Of a stretch of 64,000 nt of DNA, positions 25,000-33,502 are shown in pieces. This DNA is from Hyphomicrobiales bacterium (GTDB lineage: Bacteria > Pseudomonadota > Alphaproteobacteria > Rhizobiales > Beijerinckiaceae), in contig UCBZ01000050.1 in the NCBI GenBank assembly GCA_900470775.1, positions 16,695 through 80,694 of the forward strand, given 5' to 3'. Position numbers and translations under genes: made by a program. The notes beneath the pieces were generated by a model that had not been told where the DNA came from, searched no databases, and was given only the letters and a program-made list of their open reading frames with translations. Position 1 is the first letter of the stretch. Every line of letters starts with the position of its first letter.

Positions 25000-25794
25000 A
25001 TGTCCGACCCACGCTCCCAGACCATCTCCGCATTGGGCGCCACCGGCCGCGTCGCGATGGGGACCGCGCGCTTCCTCTTTCTGGCGCTGGGCGCCGGCGC
25101 CTTCCTCGCCGTCCTGCTCGTCGGCTGGTGGATTTCGGGCTTCGTCCCGACGATCAGCCATGGCACCCCGGCCTTTACCTGGATGCCCGAGCAACTCGCC
25201 ATGACCAAGGCGACCACGGTCACTGCAACCAGCCCCTTCCGCGGGCGCGAGCAGGGCCTGCAATTCGGCGGCCCCGGCACGGACGGGCCCTTCGCGGCGA
25301 TGATCCTGGCCGAGCCCAGCGACAGCGCCGTGCCCTTCACACTGGCCACGCCGGTATTCTGGCAGTTCGCGCCCTTGCGCGTGCTTGCCCCGCGCGTCGG
25401 CGGTCCGCACTACACCATGACGACCCGCTTCGGACGCTTCACCGGCCGCGACATCTATTATCGCGAGAGCGACGGCCGGACGCGCACCTGCATCATCTTC
25501 CGCAATGGCTTCGAGACCGCCGCATTCGCGCTCGGCGGATATTATTGCGCCGCCGGAGCACAGAGCGCCGATGCCGGCCCCCTAGCCTGCATGATCGACA
25601 AGCTGCGGATCGAGCCCGGCAAGACCCCATCGCCGGCAGTCGCCTATCTCGCCGCCCGCGCCGGCAACGCGCCGCAATGCGCCAATACGACCTTCTACCA
25701 GCCCGGCACGCGACAGGTCGTCCGCGACCGCAATGGCGGCGTGGTTCGGATGAGGGGCGACACCGGCGAGGCCTTTCCGCTCTGGGCCCGCTGA
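25000..25794 (+). CDS. Unknown membrane-anchored protein, paralog of the previous gene
   Basis: The protein is 264 residues, starting at ATG 25000 after GGGAGAGG. A transmembrane helix at about 25-48 (FLFLALGAGAFLAVLLVGWWI) is followed by an exported domain. That domain shares the TRFG, CIxFR, G(W/Y)(W/Y)C and (C)LID/MID landmarks with the 23903 protein, in the same order. Two further Cys occur (APQCANTTFYQ). Tandem duplication and divergence are the simplest explanation. Function unknown. Confidence 0.7.
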   Translation: MSDPRSQTISALGATGRVAMGTARFLFLALGAGAFLAVLLVGWWISGFVPTISHGTPAFTWMPEQLAMTKATTVTATSPFRGREQGLQFGGPGTDGPFAAMILAEPSDSAVPFTLATPVFWQFAPLRVLAPRVGGPHYTMTTRFGRFTGRDIYYRESDGRTRTCIIFRNGFETAAFALGGYYCAAGAQSADAGPLACMIDKLRIEPGKTPSPAVAYLAARAGNAPQCANTTFYQPGTRQVVRDRNGGVVRMRGDTGEAFPLWAR

Positions 25795-25894
25795 CACGGC
25801 GCTGATAAGTTCATTAACTACGCTGGGCTATCTTCCCGTCGGATCGTTTCAGCCCCACATTCGTGATCAGACCATCATTGTCCCGGAGCCCATC

Positions 25895-26200
25895 ATGTCC
25901 TCGTTCAAGCGTCTTGCAGCCGTTCTTGCCCTGTCGGTCGCGGCGTCGACCGTGATGGTCGCGATGGCGGAGGCGCAGAGCCGCCGCGGCCCGCTGCGGA
26001 TCACCGTCCAGAAGCGCAGCTATTTCGATCTCGGCAACGTCGTCCCGGTCGGCTCGATGAACCGTTATGCCAGCCAGCATTTCGCCGCCGCCCCGGCCTA
26101 TGCCAGCTTCGGCGGCTTCTATGGCGAGGACACCTTGCCCGGACGCATCGGCGCGGGCGCCAATCCCTTCGCCAACACCTTCGAGACCCCGCGCTTCTGA
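25895..26200 (+). CDS. Small exported protein
   Basis: The protein is 101 residues with a clear signal peptide (MSSFKRLAAVLALSVAAST, cleavage probably after AEA near residue 27). The mature part is about 74 residues, with VQKRSYFDLGNVVPVGSMNRY and GFYGEDTLPGRIGAG. It is typical of small secreted alphaproteobacterial proteins of unknown role. An upstream stretch at 25800-25880 may hold its promoter. It is followed by a palindromic element. Confidence 0.7.
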   Translation: MSSFKRLAAVLALSVAASTVMVAMAEAQSRRGPLRITVQKRSYFDLGNVVPVGSMNRYASQHFAAAPAYASFGGFYGEDTLPGRIGAGANPFANTFETPRF

Positions 26201-26231
26201 AGCGCGTGATCGCCAACGGCCGAGCGCCAAC

Positions 26232-26322
26232 GTCATGCTCGCCCTTGTGGCGAGCATCCACGTCTTGAACACAGGTCTCGACCGGCGAAGACGTGGATGG
26301 TCGGGACAAGCCCGACCATGAC
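26232..26322. repeat. Palindromic intergenic element, copy A
   Basis: This 91-base element begins GTCATGCTCGCCCTTGTGGC and ends with GGGACAAGCCCGACCATGAC; each end carries its own small stem. Its reverse complement matches the element at 50978-51063 along both ends. The centre (GACGTGGATG) also matches. It lies between a small exported protein and the TPP enzyme. Confidence 0.75.
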
Positions 26323-26331
26323 GGATTTGCC

Positions 26332-28725
26332 TTACGGCAGCGCCTTCAGATAGCGCACCGGCCGGCCCGGCGCCGCCGCCTGCGCGGCATGGACGATCGC
26401 GTTCGCGTCGATGCCGAAATGGCGGTAGAGATCGGCGACCGTGCCGGTCTGGCCGAAATGCTCGACGCCGAGCGCCTTCTGCCTGTGGCCATGCACGCTG
26501 CCGAGCCAGGCGAGCGTCGCCGGATGGCCGTCCAGCACCGAAACGATGCCGCAATCGCGTGACAGGCCGCCGAGCAGCCGCTCGACATGGCTGGTGGCGC
26601 GGTGGTTGCCGCGTTGCCGCGCCCGCTCCGCCGCTTGCCAGCCGGCATTGAGCCGGTCGGCCGAGGTGATCGCCAGCAGGCCGACATCGCGCCGATCCTC
26701 GCCTAGTAACCCGACCGCCTTGATCGCCTCGGCCGCGACCGCGCCGGTATAGGCGATCACCACGGACGCGTTCGGGCCGGGCTTCCTGAGCCAATAGGCG
26801 CCGTCGATGATCTCGCTTTCGAGTTCGGGCGTCATCACGCGCTGCGGCTGTTCGACCTGCAACGTCGAGAGGCGCAGATAGACTGAGCCGCCGGTCTCAT
26901 CGCGCAGCCAGGTCCGCTCGTCGGGATCGCCCTCGCCATCCTTCTGCAGGTATTCGAAGGACCAGCGCATCATCACGGCGAGTTCGTCGACGAAGGCCGG
27001 CTCGAAGGCGCAAAGCCCGTCCTGCGACATGCCGATCAGCGGCGTCGCGATCGACTGATGCGCCCCACCCTCGGGCGCCAGCGTCACGCCCGACGGCGTC
27101 GCCACCACCATGAAGCGGGCGTCCTGGTAGCAGGCATAGTTCAGCGCATCGAGGCCGCGCGAGATGAAGGGGTCGTAGAGCGTGCCGATCGGGATCAATC
27201 GCTCACCGAAGGTCGCATGCGAGAGGCCGAGCGCCGAGAGGTTGATGAACAGGTTCATCTCGGCGATGCCGAGCTCGACATGCTGGCCCTTCGGCGAGAA
27301 CTCCCATTTCTGCATCGAGGGGATGCGCTCGTCCTTGAAGGTGTCGGCCATCGACGCCTTGGCGAAGAGGCCGCGCCGGTTCACCCAGGGACCGAGATTG
27401 GTCGAGACGGTGACGTCGGGCGCGGTCGTGACGATGCGGTCGGCCAGCGGCCCACCGAGCTTTGCCAATTCGTCGAGAACCTTGCCGAAGCCCATCTGCG
27501 TCGACATCGTCGCCTGGATGCCGGCTTCGAGCTTGGCCGGCACCGGCAGCACCGGCGCGCTCAGCCGCCGGCGGCCCTGCGAGAAGAACGGCACCTTGTC
27601 GAGGAAGGCGCGGACCTCGCTTTCGGGCAGGTCGAGCCCCTCGAACAGATCCCATTCATGGCCGGCGCGGACCTTGTTGGCGCTTTGGAAGCCCGCCATC
27701 TGCTCCTTGGTCATCAGGCCCGCATGGTTGTCCTTGTGCCCGGCGAGCGGCAGGCCGAAGCCCTTGACGGTATAGGCCAGGAAGCAGACCGGCCGGTCGT
27801 GGTCGATCGCCTCGAAGGCCTCCAGGATCGACGGCAAATCGTGGCCGCCGAGATTGCACATCAGCTTCGACAGCTCGGCATCGGAGCGGCTCTCGATCAG
27901 CTTCGTCACCGGGCCCTGATCGCCGAGATCATCCATCAGCCGCTTGCGCCAGGCCGCGCCGCCCTGGAAGGTCAGCGCCGAATAGAGCTGGTTCGGGCAG
28001 GAATCGATCCAGGCCTTGAGCCGCTCGCCGCCCTTTTCCTTGAAGGCCACCTGCTGCAGCGAACCGTATTTCAGCGTCACCACGTCCCAGCCGAAATTGC
28101 GGAACATCGTCTCGAAGCGGTCGTAGAGCCCCTCGCGAATGACGGCGTCGAGCGACTGGCGGTTGTAGTCGATCACCCACCAGGTGTTGCGCAGCCCGTG
28201 CTTCCAGCCCTCCATCAGGGCCTCAAAGATATTGCCTTCGTCGAGCTCGGCATCGCCGATCAGCGAGACCATGCGGCCCTCGGGCCGGTCCTTGGCCCAG
28301 CCATGCGCCTTCACGTAATCCTGCGTCAGCGAAGAGAACAAAGTCTGCGCCACGCCGAGGCCGACCGAGCCGGTCGAGAAATCGACATCGTCGATGTCCT
28401 TGGTTCGCGAGGGATAGCTCTGCGCACCCTTGTAGCCGCGGAAATTCTCGAGCTTCTCCTGCGTCTGGAGGCCCATCAGGTAGTTGATCGCGTGGAAGAT
28501 CGGCGAGGCATGCGGCTTGACCGCGACGCGGTCCTGCGGCCGCAGCGCCGCCATGTAGAGCGCCGTCATGATTGTGCAGAGCGAGGCCGAGGAGGCCTGG
28601 TGCCCGCCCACCTTCATGCCGTCGCTGCTCTCGCGCAGATGATTGGCGTTGTGGATCGTCCAGGACGCCAGCCAGAGGATCTTCTTTTCGAGCTCGGCCA
28701 AAAACGGCAGACGCGGATCGGACAT
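26332..28725 (-). CDS. Transketolase/AceE-like thiamine-diphosphate enzyme
   Basis: The protein is 797 residues. The thiamine diphosphate motif GDAELDEGNIFEA, ending in YNRQSLD, corresponds to GDGEMDE...NLQRLD of homodimeric pyruvate dehydrogenase E1 (AceE). The pyrimidine domain shows GIAEMNLFINLSALGL and HQSIATPLIG. It is shorter than AceE (about 890) and lacks the N-terminal extension, so it belongs to the AceE-related transketolase group annotated only as transketolase. ATG 28725 follows GGGAGTGC. No dihydrolipoyl acyltransferase gene is adjacent, so its acceptor is unclear. Confidence 0.8.
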   Translation of the reverse strand: MSDPRLPFLAELEKKILWLASWTIHNANHLRESSDGMKVGGHQASSASLCTIMTALYMAALRPQDRVAVKPHASPIFHAINYLMGLQTQEKLENFRGYKGAQSYPSRTKDIDDVDFSTGSVGLGVAQTLFSSLTQDYVKAHGWAKDRPEGRMVSLIGDAELDEGNIFEALMEGWKHGLRNTWWVIDYNRQSLDAVIREGLYDRFETMFRNFGWDVVTLKYGSLQQVAFKEKGGERLKAWIDSCPNQLYSALTFQGGAAWRKRLMDDLGDQGPVTKLIESRSDAELSKLMCNLGGHDLPSILEAFEAIDHDRPVCFLAYTVKGFGLPLAGHKDNHAGLMTKEQMAGFQSANKVRAGHEWDLFEGLDLPESEVRAFLDKVPFFSQGRRRLSAPVLPVPAKLEAGIQATMSTQMGFGKVLDELAKLGGPLADRIVTTAPDVTVSTNLGPWVNRRGLFAKASMADTFKDERIPSMQKWEFSPKGQHVELGIAEMNLFINLSALGLSHATFGERLIPIGTLYDPFISRGLDALNYACYQDARFMVVATPSGVTLAPEGGAHQSIATPLIGMSQDGLCAFEPAFVDELAVMMRWSFEYLQKDGEGDPDERTWLRDETGGSVYLRLSTLQVEQPQRVMTPELESEIIDGAYWLRKPGPNASVVIAYTGAVAAEAIKAVGLLGEDRRDVGLLAITSADRLNAGWQAAERARQRGNHRATSHVERLLGGLSRDCGIVSVLDGHPATLAWLGSVHGHRQKALGVEHFGQTGTVADLYRHFGIDANAIVHAAQAAAPGRPVRYLKALP

Positions 28726-28843
28726 CGGTAGCACTCCCTGGGCAGGCCCCGGGGTTGCGCGCCCCGGAAACGCAGCAATCATGCACGAAACGCGCAGGCC
28801 ATGTGAACCGCAATCGCCCAGGAAACGACAGACACAATGGCAC

Positions 28844-28876
28844 TTTCTGCCAAGGCCATCACGGTCTTGGCGGAAA
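28844..28876. promoter_or_regulatory. Candidate operator upstream of the TPP enzyme
   Basis: TTTCTGCCAAG (28844-28854) and CTTGGCGGAAA (28866-28876) are inverted arms matching at 10 of 11 bases around an 11-base spacer. The site lies 119 bases upstream of the TPP enzyme start and about 140 bases before the SPFH gene. The regulator is unknown. Confidence 0.4.
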
Positions 28877-29018
28877 CGGCCAAGATCGCACAGGTTGGGC
28901 ATCACGGCAGCCGCCCCCACGGCTCACCGGACCGATCTTGCATTCGCCTGTCGCAATCGTCAGGTTGCATCGCCTAGCGGCAAGGTGCGCCGCCCGGATG
29001 GAAGAAGGGACGCATCGC

Positions 29019-29999
29019 ATGAACACGCTGTCGGGCTTCAGCATCTTCGTCATCGTGCTCGTGGTGCTGGTCGTGATGACCATCGCCTTCCTGGTGAAGA
29101 CGGTGCCGCAGGGCTACAATTACACGGTCGAGCGCTTCGGCCGCTATTCGCGCACGCTCAGCGCCGGCCTCAACCTGATCGTGCCTTATGTCGACCGCAT
29201 CGGGCACAAGGTGAATGTCATGGAGCAGGTGCTCGACATTCCCTCGCAGGAGGCGATCACCAAGGACAATGCCGGCGTGCGCATCGACGCCGCCGCCTTC
29301 TACCAGATCCTCGATGCCGCCAAGGCGCGCTACGAGGTCTCCGCGCTCGACGAGGCGCTGATGACGCTGACCATGACCAATATCCGCACCGTCGTCGGCT
29401 CGATGGATCTCGACCAGTTGCTCTCGCATCGCGACGAGATCAACGAGCGGCTGCTGCGCGTCATGGATGCCGCCGCCTCGCCCTGGGGCGTCAAGGTCAC
29501 GCGCATCGAGATCAGGGACATCCTGCCGCCGGCCGACATCGTCGGCGCGATGAACCGGCAGATGAAGGCCGAGCGCGAGAAACGCGCCGCCGTGCTGGAG
29601 GCCGACGGCATGCGACAGGCCGAGATCCTCAAGGCCGAGGGCATGAAGCAGTCGCAGATCCTCGCCGCCGAGGGCCGCAAGGAAGCCGCCTTCCGCGACG
29701 CCGAGGCGCGCGAGCGTTCCGCCCAGGCGGAAGCCTCGGCAACCGCGATGGTTTCCGAAGCGATCAGCAAGGGCGACATCCAGGCCGCGAACTTCCTGCT
29801 CGCCGAGCGCTACACCGACGCGCTCAAGGCGCTCGCCAGCGCGCCCAACAGCAAGCTGGTGATCGTGCCGATCGAGGCGGCCGCGCTGGCCGGCACGGTC
29901 GGCGGCATCGCCCAGCTCACCCGCGCCGTCTTTGGCGACGAGGCGGTCGAGGCACGGCGGACGGGGTCGGTGCCGTCGACCGGCCGTGGCGGCGCGTGA
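29019..29999 (+). CDS. SPFH/band-7 membrane protein (stomatin/QmcA-like)
   Basis: The protein is 326 residues. One N-terminal membrane helix (about 6-24) is followed by the SPFH domain (YTVERFGRYSRTLSAGLNLIVPYVDRIGHKV), then a coiled-coil rich in Ala and Glu (EREKRAAVLEADGMRQAEIL). Such proteins build ring scaffolds in membrane microdomains and work with FtsH-type proteases. It sits 10 bases before an NfeD-domain gene, the classic stomatin/NfeD operon. AAGGGA precedes ATG 29019. Confidence 0.92.
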   Translation: MNTLSGFSIFVIVLVVLVVMTIAFLVKTVPQGYNYTVERFGRYSRTLSAGLNLIVPYVDRIGHKVNVMEQVLDIPSQEAITKDNAGVRIDAAAFYQILDAAKARYEVSALDEALMTLTMTNIRTVVGSMDLDQLLSHRDEINERLLRVMDAAASPWGVKVTRIEIRDILPPADIVGAMNRQMKAEREKRAAVLEADGMRQAEILKAEGMKQSQILAAEGRKEAAFRDAEARERSAQAEASATAMVSEAISKGDIQAANFLLAERYTDALKALASAPNSKLVIVPIEAAALAGTVGGIAQLTRAVFGDEAVEARRTGSVPSTGRGGA

Positions 30000-30009
30000 G
30001 GGTCCGCTG

Positions 30010-30453
30010 ATGCCGTTCTTCGACACCCTGGGCGCCTGGAGCTGGGTCATCCTCGGGCTGATCCTGATCGGCGGCGAGATGCTGGCGCCGGGCGTCTTCC
30101 TGATCTGGCTCGGGCTCGCCGCGCTTTTGACCGGTGCGATCGTCGGGCTCGCCGATATCGGTTGGCAGGCGGCGGCGCTCGTCTTCGCGGGCTTCAGCCT
30201 CGTCTGCGTCGCGGTCGGGCACCTCCTGACCCGCCGCAAGGGCGAGGAGCCGGATGTCGCGACCGGCCTGAACGACCGGGGCCGCCAGCTCATCGGCAAG
30301 GTCTACAAGCTCGACGCGACCATGACCGGCGGCGAGGGCCGCATCCGCGTCGGCGATTCCTCATGGCGCATCACGGGGCCGGAACTGCTCGCCGGCAGCG
30401 AGGTCCGCGTCGTGCGCGTCGATGGCGCGACGCTGATCGTCGAGAAAGCCTGA
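30010..30453 (+). CDS. NfeD family membrane protein
   Basis: The protein is 147 residues with two or three hydrophobic helices in the first 75 residues (WSWVILGLILIGGEMLAPGVFLIWLG, then LVFAGFSLVCVAVGHLL). The C-terminal OB-fold has the NfeD pattern GLNDRGRQLIGKVYKLD and GSEVRVVRVDGATLIVE. This is the short NfeD form, without a ClpP-like protease. It is co-transcribed with the SPFH gene and probably anchors or modulates it. Confidence 0.9.
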   Translation: MPFFDTLGAWSWVILGLILIGGEMLAPGVFLIWLGLAALLTGAIVGLADIGWQAAALVFAGFSLVCVAVGHLLTRRKGEEPDVATGLNDRGRQLIGKVYKLDATMTGGEGRIRVGDSSWRITGPELLAGSEVRVVRVDGATLIVEKA

Positions 30454-30505
30454 GCCTGCGGCACCTGCGCACGGCTCTCATGCGAAGAAACGGTTTATCC
30501 GGCGC

Positions 30506-30538
30506 GGGGCGAGGTCTATAGCGGGCGCTCCTCGCCCC
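30506..30538. repeat. Hairpin between nfeD and serA
   Basis: GGGGCGAGG (30506-30514) and CCTCGCCCC (30530-30538) form a perfect 9-base stem with a 15-base loop, 33 bases before serA. No T-run follows, so it may be a serA leader structure or a weak terminator for the SPFH-nfeD unit. Confidence 0.45.
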
Positions 30539-30571
30539 AAGACCGTCCCTCGCCAAAGCCCGATCGTCATC

Positions 30572-31828
30572 ATGACACCGCCCAGCGAACGCCTGTCCCT
30601 GTCGAAGGACCGCATCAAGGTCCTGCTGCTGGAAGGCATCAACGATTCCGCCGCCGACCTGCTGCTGAACGCCGGCTACACCAACATGACGCGCCTGCCC
30701 AAGGCCCTCGACCGCGACGCGCTGCTGAAAGCCGTCGAGGGCGTGCATGTGCTTGGCATCCGCTCGCGCACGCAACTCACCGACGAGGTCTTCGCCCAGG
30801 CCGACCGGCTCTTCGCGGTCGGCTGCTTCTCGGTCGGCACCAACCAGGTCGATCTGCAGGCGGCGCGCGGCCGGGGCGTGCCGGTCTTCAACGCGCCCTT
30901 CTCGAACACCCGCAGCGTCGCCGAACTGACGATCGGCGAGATCGTCATGCTGCTGCGCAAGATCACCGATCGCTCGGTCTCGGCCCATGGCGGCGGCTGG
31001 GACAAGTCGGCCGACGGCGCCTTCGAGGTTCGCGGCAAGGTGCTCGGCATCGTCGGCTACGGCAATATCGGCAGCCAGCTCTCGACGCTCGCCGAGGCGA
31101 TGGGCATGCGGGTGATCTATTACGACCAGACCGACCGCCTGCGCCATGGCAACACCGAGCCGGTCGACAGCCTGAACGAGTTGCTCGGCTCGGCCGACAT
31201 CGTCTCGCTGCATGTGCCGGAGACGCCGCAGACGCATGGCATGATCGGTGCCGAGCAGATTGCCGCGATGAACCCCGGCAGCTACCTGATCAATAACTCG
31301 CGCGGCACTGTCGTCGATCTCGACGCGCTGGCCCTGGCCCTGAAGAGCGGCCATCTGGCGGGCGCGGCCGTCGATGTCTTCCCGGTCGAGCCGGCCTCGA
31401 ACAATGACCGCTTCGTCTCGCCGCTGCAGGGCCTGCCCAACGTCATCCTGACCCCCCATGTCGGCGGCTCGACGGAAGAAGCGCAGGAGCGCATCGGCGC
31501 CGAGGTCGCGCGCAAGCTGATCGATTATTCCGATGTCGGATCGACGGTGGGCGCGGTGAATTTCCCGCAGGTCCAGCTCGCTCCGCGCCCCGTCGGGACG
31601 CGCTTCATCCATGTCCAGCGCAACGTGCCGGGCATGCTGCGGCGGCTGAACGATGTCTTCGCCAACCGCGACGTCAACATCGCGGCGCAGAACTACCAGA
31701 CCGACGGCGAGGTCGGTTATGTCGTCATGGAGGCCGACAGCATCGGCGACGACGCGCGCGACATCCTGCGCGAGATCCGCGCGCTGGACGGCACGATCAG
31801 GGCGCGGCTGCTCTACCAGCGCGCCTGA
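30572..31828 (+). CDS. serA: D-3-phosphoglycerate dehydrogenase with C-terminal ACT domain
   Basis: This 418-residue protein catalyses the first step of serine synthesis. Family blocks include GIRSRTQLTDEV, the NAD motif VLGIVGYGNIGSQL, NNSRGTVVDLDAL and HVGGSTEEAQ (catalytic His). The C-terminal ACT domain is at about 345-418 (HVQRNVPGMLRRLNDVF, then QTDGEVGYVVME). The length matches the E. coli type, which serine inhibits through ACT. No strong ribosome binding site is seen at ATG 30572. Confidence 0.95.
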   Translation: MTPPSERLSLSKDRIKVLLLEGINDSAADLLLNAGYTNMTRLPKALDRDALLKAVEGVHVLGIRSRTQLTDEVFAQADRLFAVGCFSVGTNQVDLQAARGRGVPVFNAPFSNTRSVAELTIGEIVMLLRKITDRSVSAHGGGWDKSADGAFEVRGKVLGIVGYGNIGSQLSTLAEAMGMRVIYYDQTDRLRHGNTEPVDSLNELLGSADIVSLHVPETPQTHGMIGAEQIAAMNPGSYLINNSRGTVVDLDALALALKSGHLAGAAVDVFPVEPASNNDRFVSPLQGLPNVILTPHVGGSTEEAQERIGAEVARKLIDYSDVGSTVGAVNFPQVQLAPRPVGTRFIHVQRNVPGMLRRLNDVFANRDVNIAAQNYQTDGEVGYVVMEADSIGDDARDILREIRALDGTIRARLLYQRA

Positions 31829-31854
31829 TCGACAGTACGGGGAAGCCTGCAGCC

Positions 31855-32055
31855 TCAGTGATGCTGCTTGCTGGCGCCGGGCTTTGTCGGCGCCTGCGCT
31901 GCGACCGGGTCGCTGGCCGGGAAGGTGTCTTCCAGAGCCTTGTGCAGCTCGGCATCCTCGCCGTGCTCTTCGACGGCCTTGCGCTGCTCGCGCTGTTCCT
32001 TGCGCAGGCTTTCCTTGGCCGGATTGGTGCTCGTCGGATTCGTATGCGTCGTCAT
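31855..32055 (-). CDS. Small hydrophilic hypothetical protein
   Basis: The protein is 66 residues, starting after AAGGGGTCGCC. It is highly charged with a probable central helix (SLRKEQREQRKAVEEHGEDAELHKALEDTFPASDPVA). The motif LEDTFPASDPVA recurs in many small alphaproteobacterial stress-type proteins of unknown function. It is convergent with serA and 103 bases downstream of the histidine kinase gene on the same strand. Confidence 0.65.
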   Translation of the reverse strand: MTTHTNPTSTNPAKESLRKEQREQRKAVEEHGEDAELHKALEDTFPASDPVAAQAPTKPGASKQHH

Positions 32056-32158
32056 GGCGACCCCTTTTCGACAGTGCCCACATCGCTGCGGGCGTTCATC
32101 AGGGGCAACGCGCAAGGCCGCGGCGCGTTCCCCTCGCCGCCTTCTCCCGTGCCCGGTG

Positions 32159-33502
32159 CTACCAGCGGCGCGGCCAGGCGATCGTGGCGCAGAGGCCGCC
32201 GCCCTGACGCTCCGCCAGGGTGAGCTCGCCGCGATGCGCCTCGGCGATGGCGCGCACGATCGAAAGGCCAAGCCCGAAGCCGCTGCCCTGCTTCAGGGTG
32301 CGCGCCAGATCGCTGCGGTAGAACGGCTCGAACACCTTCGAGCGCTCATCGGGCGCAATGCCCGGCCCGTCATCCTCGACATGAACGGCGATGGCCGCGG
32401 GATCGCCATCGTCCAGTCTGACCACCACCTTGCCGCCGAACTTGATCGCATTGTCGACGAGGTTGGTAACAGCGCGCGTCATCTGGTCGGAATCGCACAG
32501 CGCCGAAGCCCGCATCGGCCCCTCGAAGACGACGATATGGCCGAGATCGGCGAAGTTGTCGCAGATCGTCTGGAGCAACGCCGGAATATCCGTCGCGGCC
32601 ATGCTGCCCGAGGCGCGCCCGTCGCGCAGATAGGACAGGGCCCCGCCGACCATCCGTTCCATCAGCGCGAGATCGGCCAGGATGGCCTGGCGCTGCGCGC
32701 CATCGGCGATCTCCTCCGCCCGTAGCCGCAGCCGCGTGATCGGCGTGCGCAGATCATGGCTGACGGCCGCCAGCATCCGCGTGCGGTCGTCGACGAGCCG
32801 CCGGATGCGCGCCGCCATGCCGCCGAAGGCTCCGGCCAACCGCTTGACCTCGGTCGGTCCCTGTTCGGGCGCCAGGATATCGTCGCGGTCGGGGTCGAAG
32901 CGGTCGACGGCTTCCGCCAGGCGCGACAGCGGCGAGGCCACGGCCCGCGCCGCCCAGAGCGAGAGCAGACCGACCAGCGTCGCGAGCGAGGCCAGCATCA
33001 CGATCAGATAGACGATGAAGGCCGTACCGCGCGGCGGCGGCGTCATCGGCGAGGGCGCCATGGCGAGACCCGAGCCATCGGCGAAGCGCAAGGCCACCGG
33101 CGGCGGCCCGCGCCGCCCATCCGGCGAATCCAGCACCAGCACCTGCGCGATCCCGGCGAACTCCTCCTCGAGATCGCCCAGCATCTGCCGGTCCGGCTTG
33201 GGCAGGCTGCGATCCGTCGAGCGGGCGTCCGGCGGCAGCAGCGACAGGCGCGGATTGGCGGAAAGCGCTGTCTCGATGATGGTCTGCCGTGCCTGCGGCG
33301 TCGGCGCGACCTGGACCTGCCGTGCCAGCGCGACGAGCTCGGTCACATAGGGCAGGTTCGGCAGGCGCTTCAGCTCAGGCGGAAGCAGCACGATCAGCGC
33401 CATGACCGTGACCAGATTCGCCAGCACCAGCGAGCCGATCACGATGACGGTGATCTGCGCCGCAGCCCGTGCCGGCAGGAGGCGCAGCAGCAGCCGTTTC
33501 AT
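32159..33502 (-). CDS. Two-component sensor histidine kinase
   Basis: This 447-residue membrane kinase has TM1 at about 16-38, a periplasmic sensor region at about 40-160 (Pro-rich), TM2 at about 161-186 and a HAMP domain. The HisKA phosphoacceptor is H249 in AAVSHDLRTP. The ATPase domain has the N box (LVDNAIKFGG), G1 (DDGPGI) and G2 (GSGFGLGLSIV). It resembles the OmpR-partner EnvZ-like group. It overlaps the response-regulator stop by ATGA. Confidence 0.93.
   Translation of the reverse strand: MKRLLLRLLPARAAAQITVIVIGSLVLANLVTVMALIVLLPPELKRLPNLPYVTELVALARQVQVAPTPQARQTIIETALSANPRLSLLPPDARSTDRSLPKPDRQMLGDLEEEFAGIAQVLVLDSPDGRRGPPPVALRFADGSGLAMAPSPMTPPPRGTAFIVYLIVMLASLATLVGLLSLWAARAVASPLSRLAEAVDRFDPDRDDILAPEQGPTEVKRLAGAFGGMAARIRRLVDDRTRMLAAVSHDLRTPITRLRLRAEEIADGAQRQAILADLALMERMVGGALSYLRDGRASGSMAATDIPALLQTICDNFADLGHIVVFEGPMRASALCDSDQMTRAVTNLVDNAIKFGGKVVVRLDDGDPAAIAVHVEDDGPGIAPDERSKVFEPFYRSDLARTLKQGSGFGLGLSIVRAIAEAHRGELTLAERQGGGLCATIAWPRRW

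Noticed and set aside
27058..28731. A 557-codon plus-strand frame opposite the AceE-like gene
   Set aside because: Antisense shadow with no motif or ribosome binding site. The opposite strand carries recognised TPP motifs.
30371..32083. A 570-codon minus-strand frame opposite serA
   Set aside because: Antisense to a complete phosphoglycerate dehydrogenase. The composition is typical of a shadow frame.
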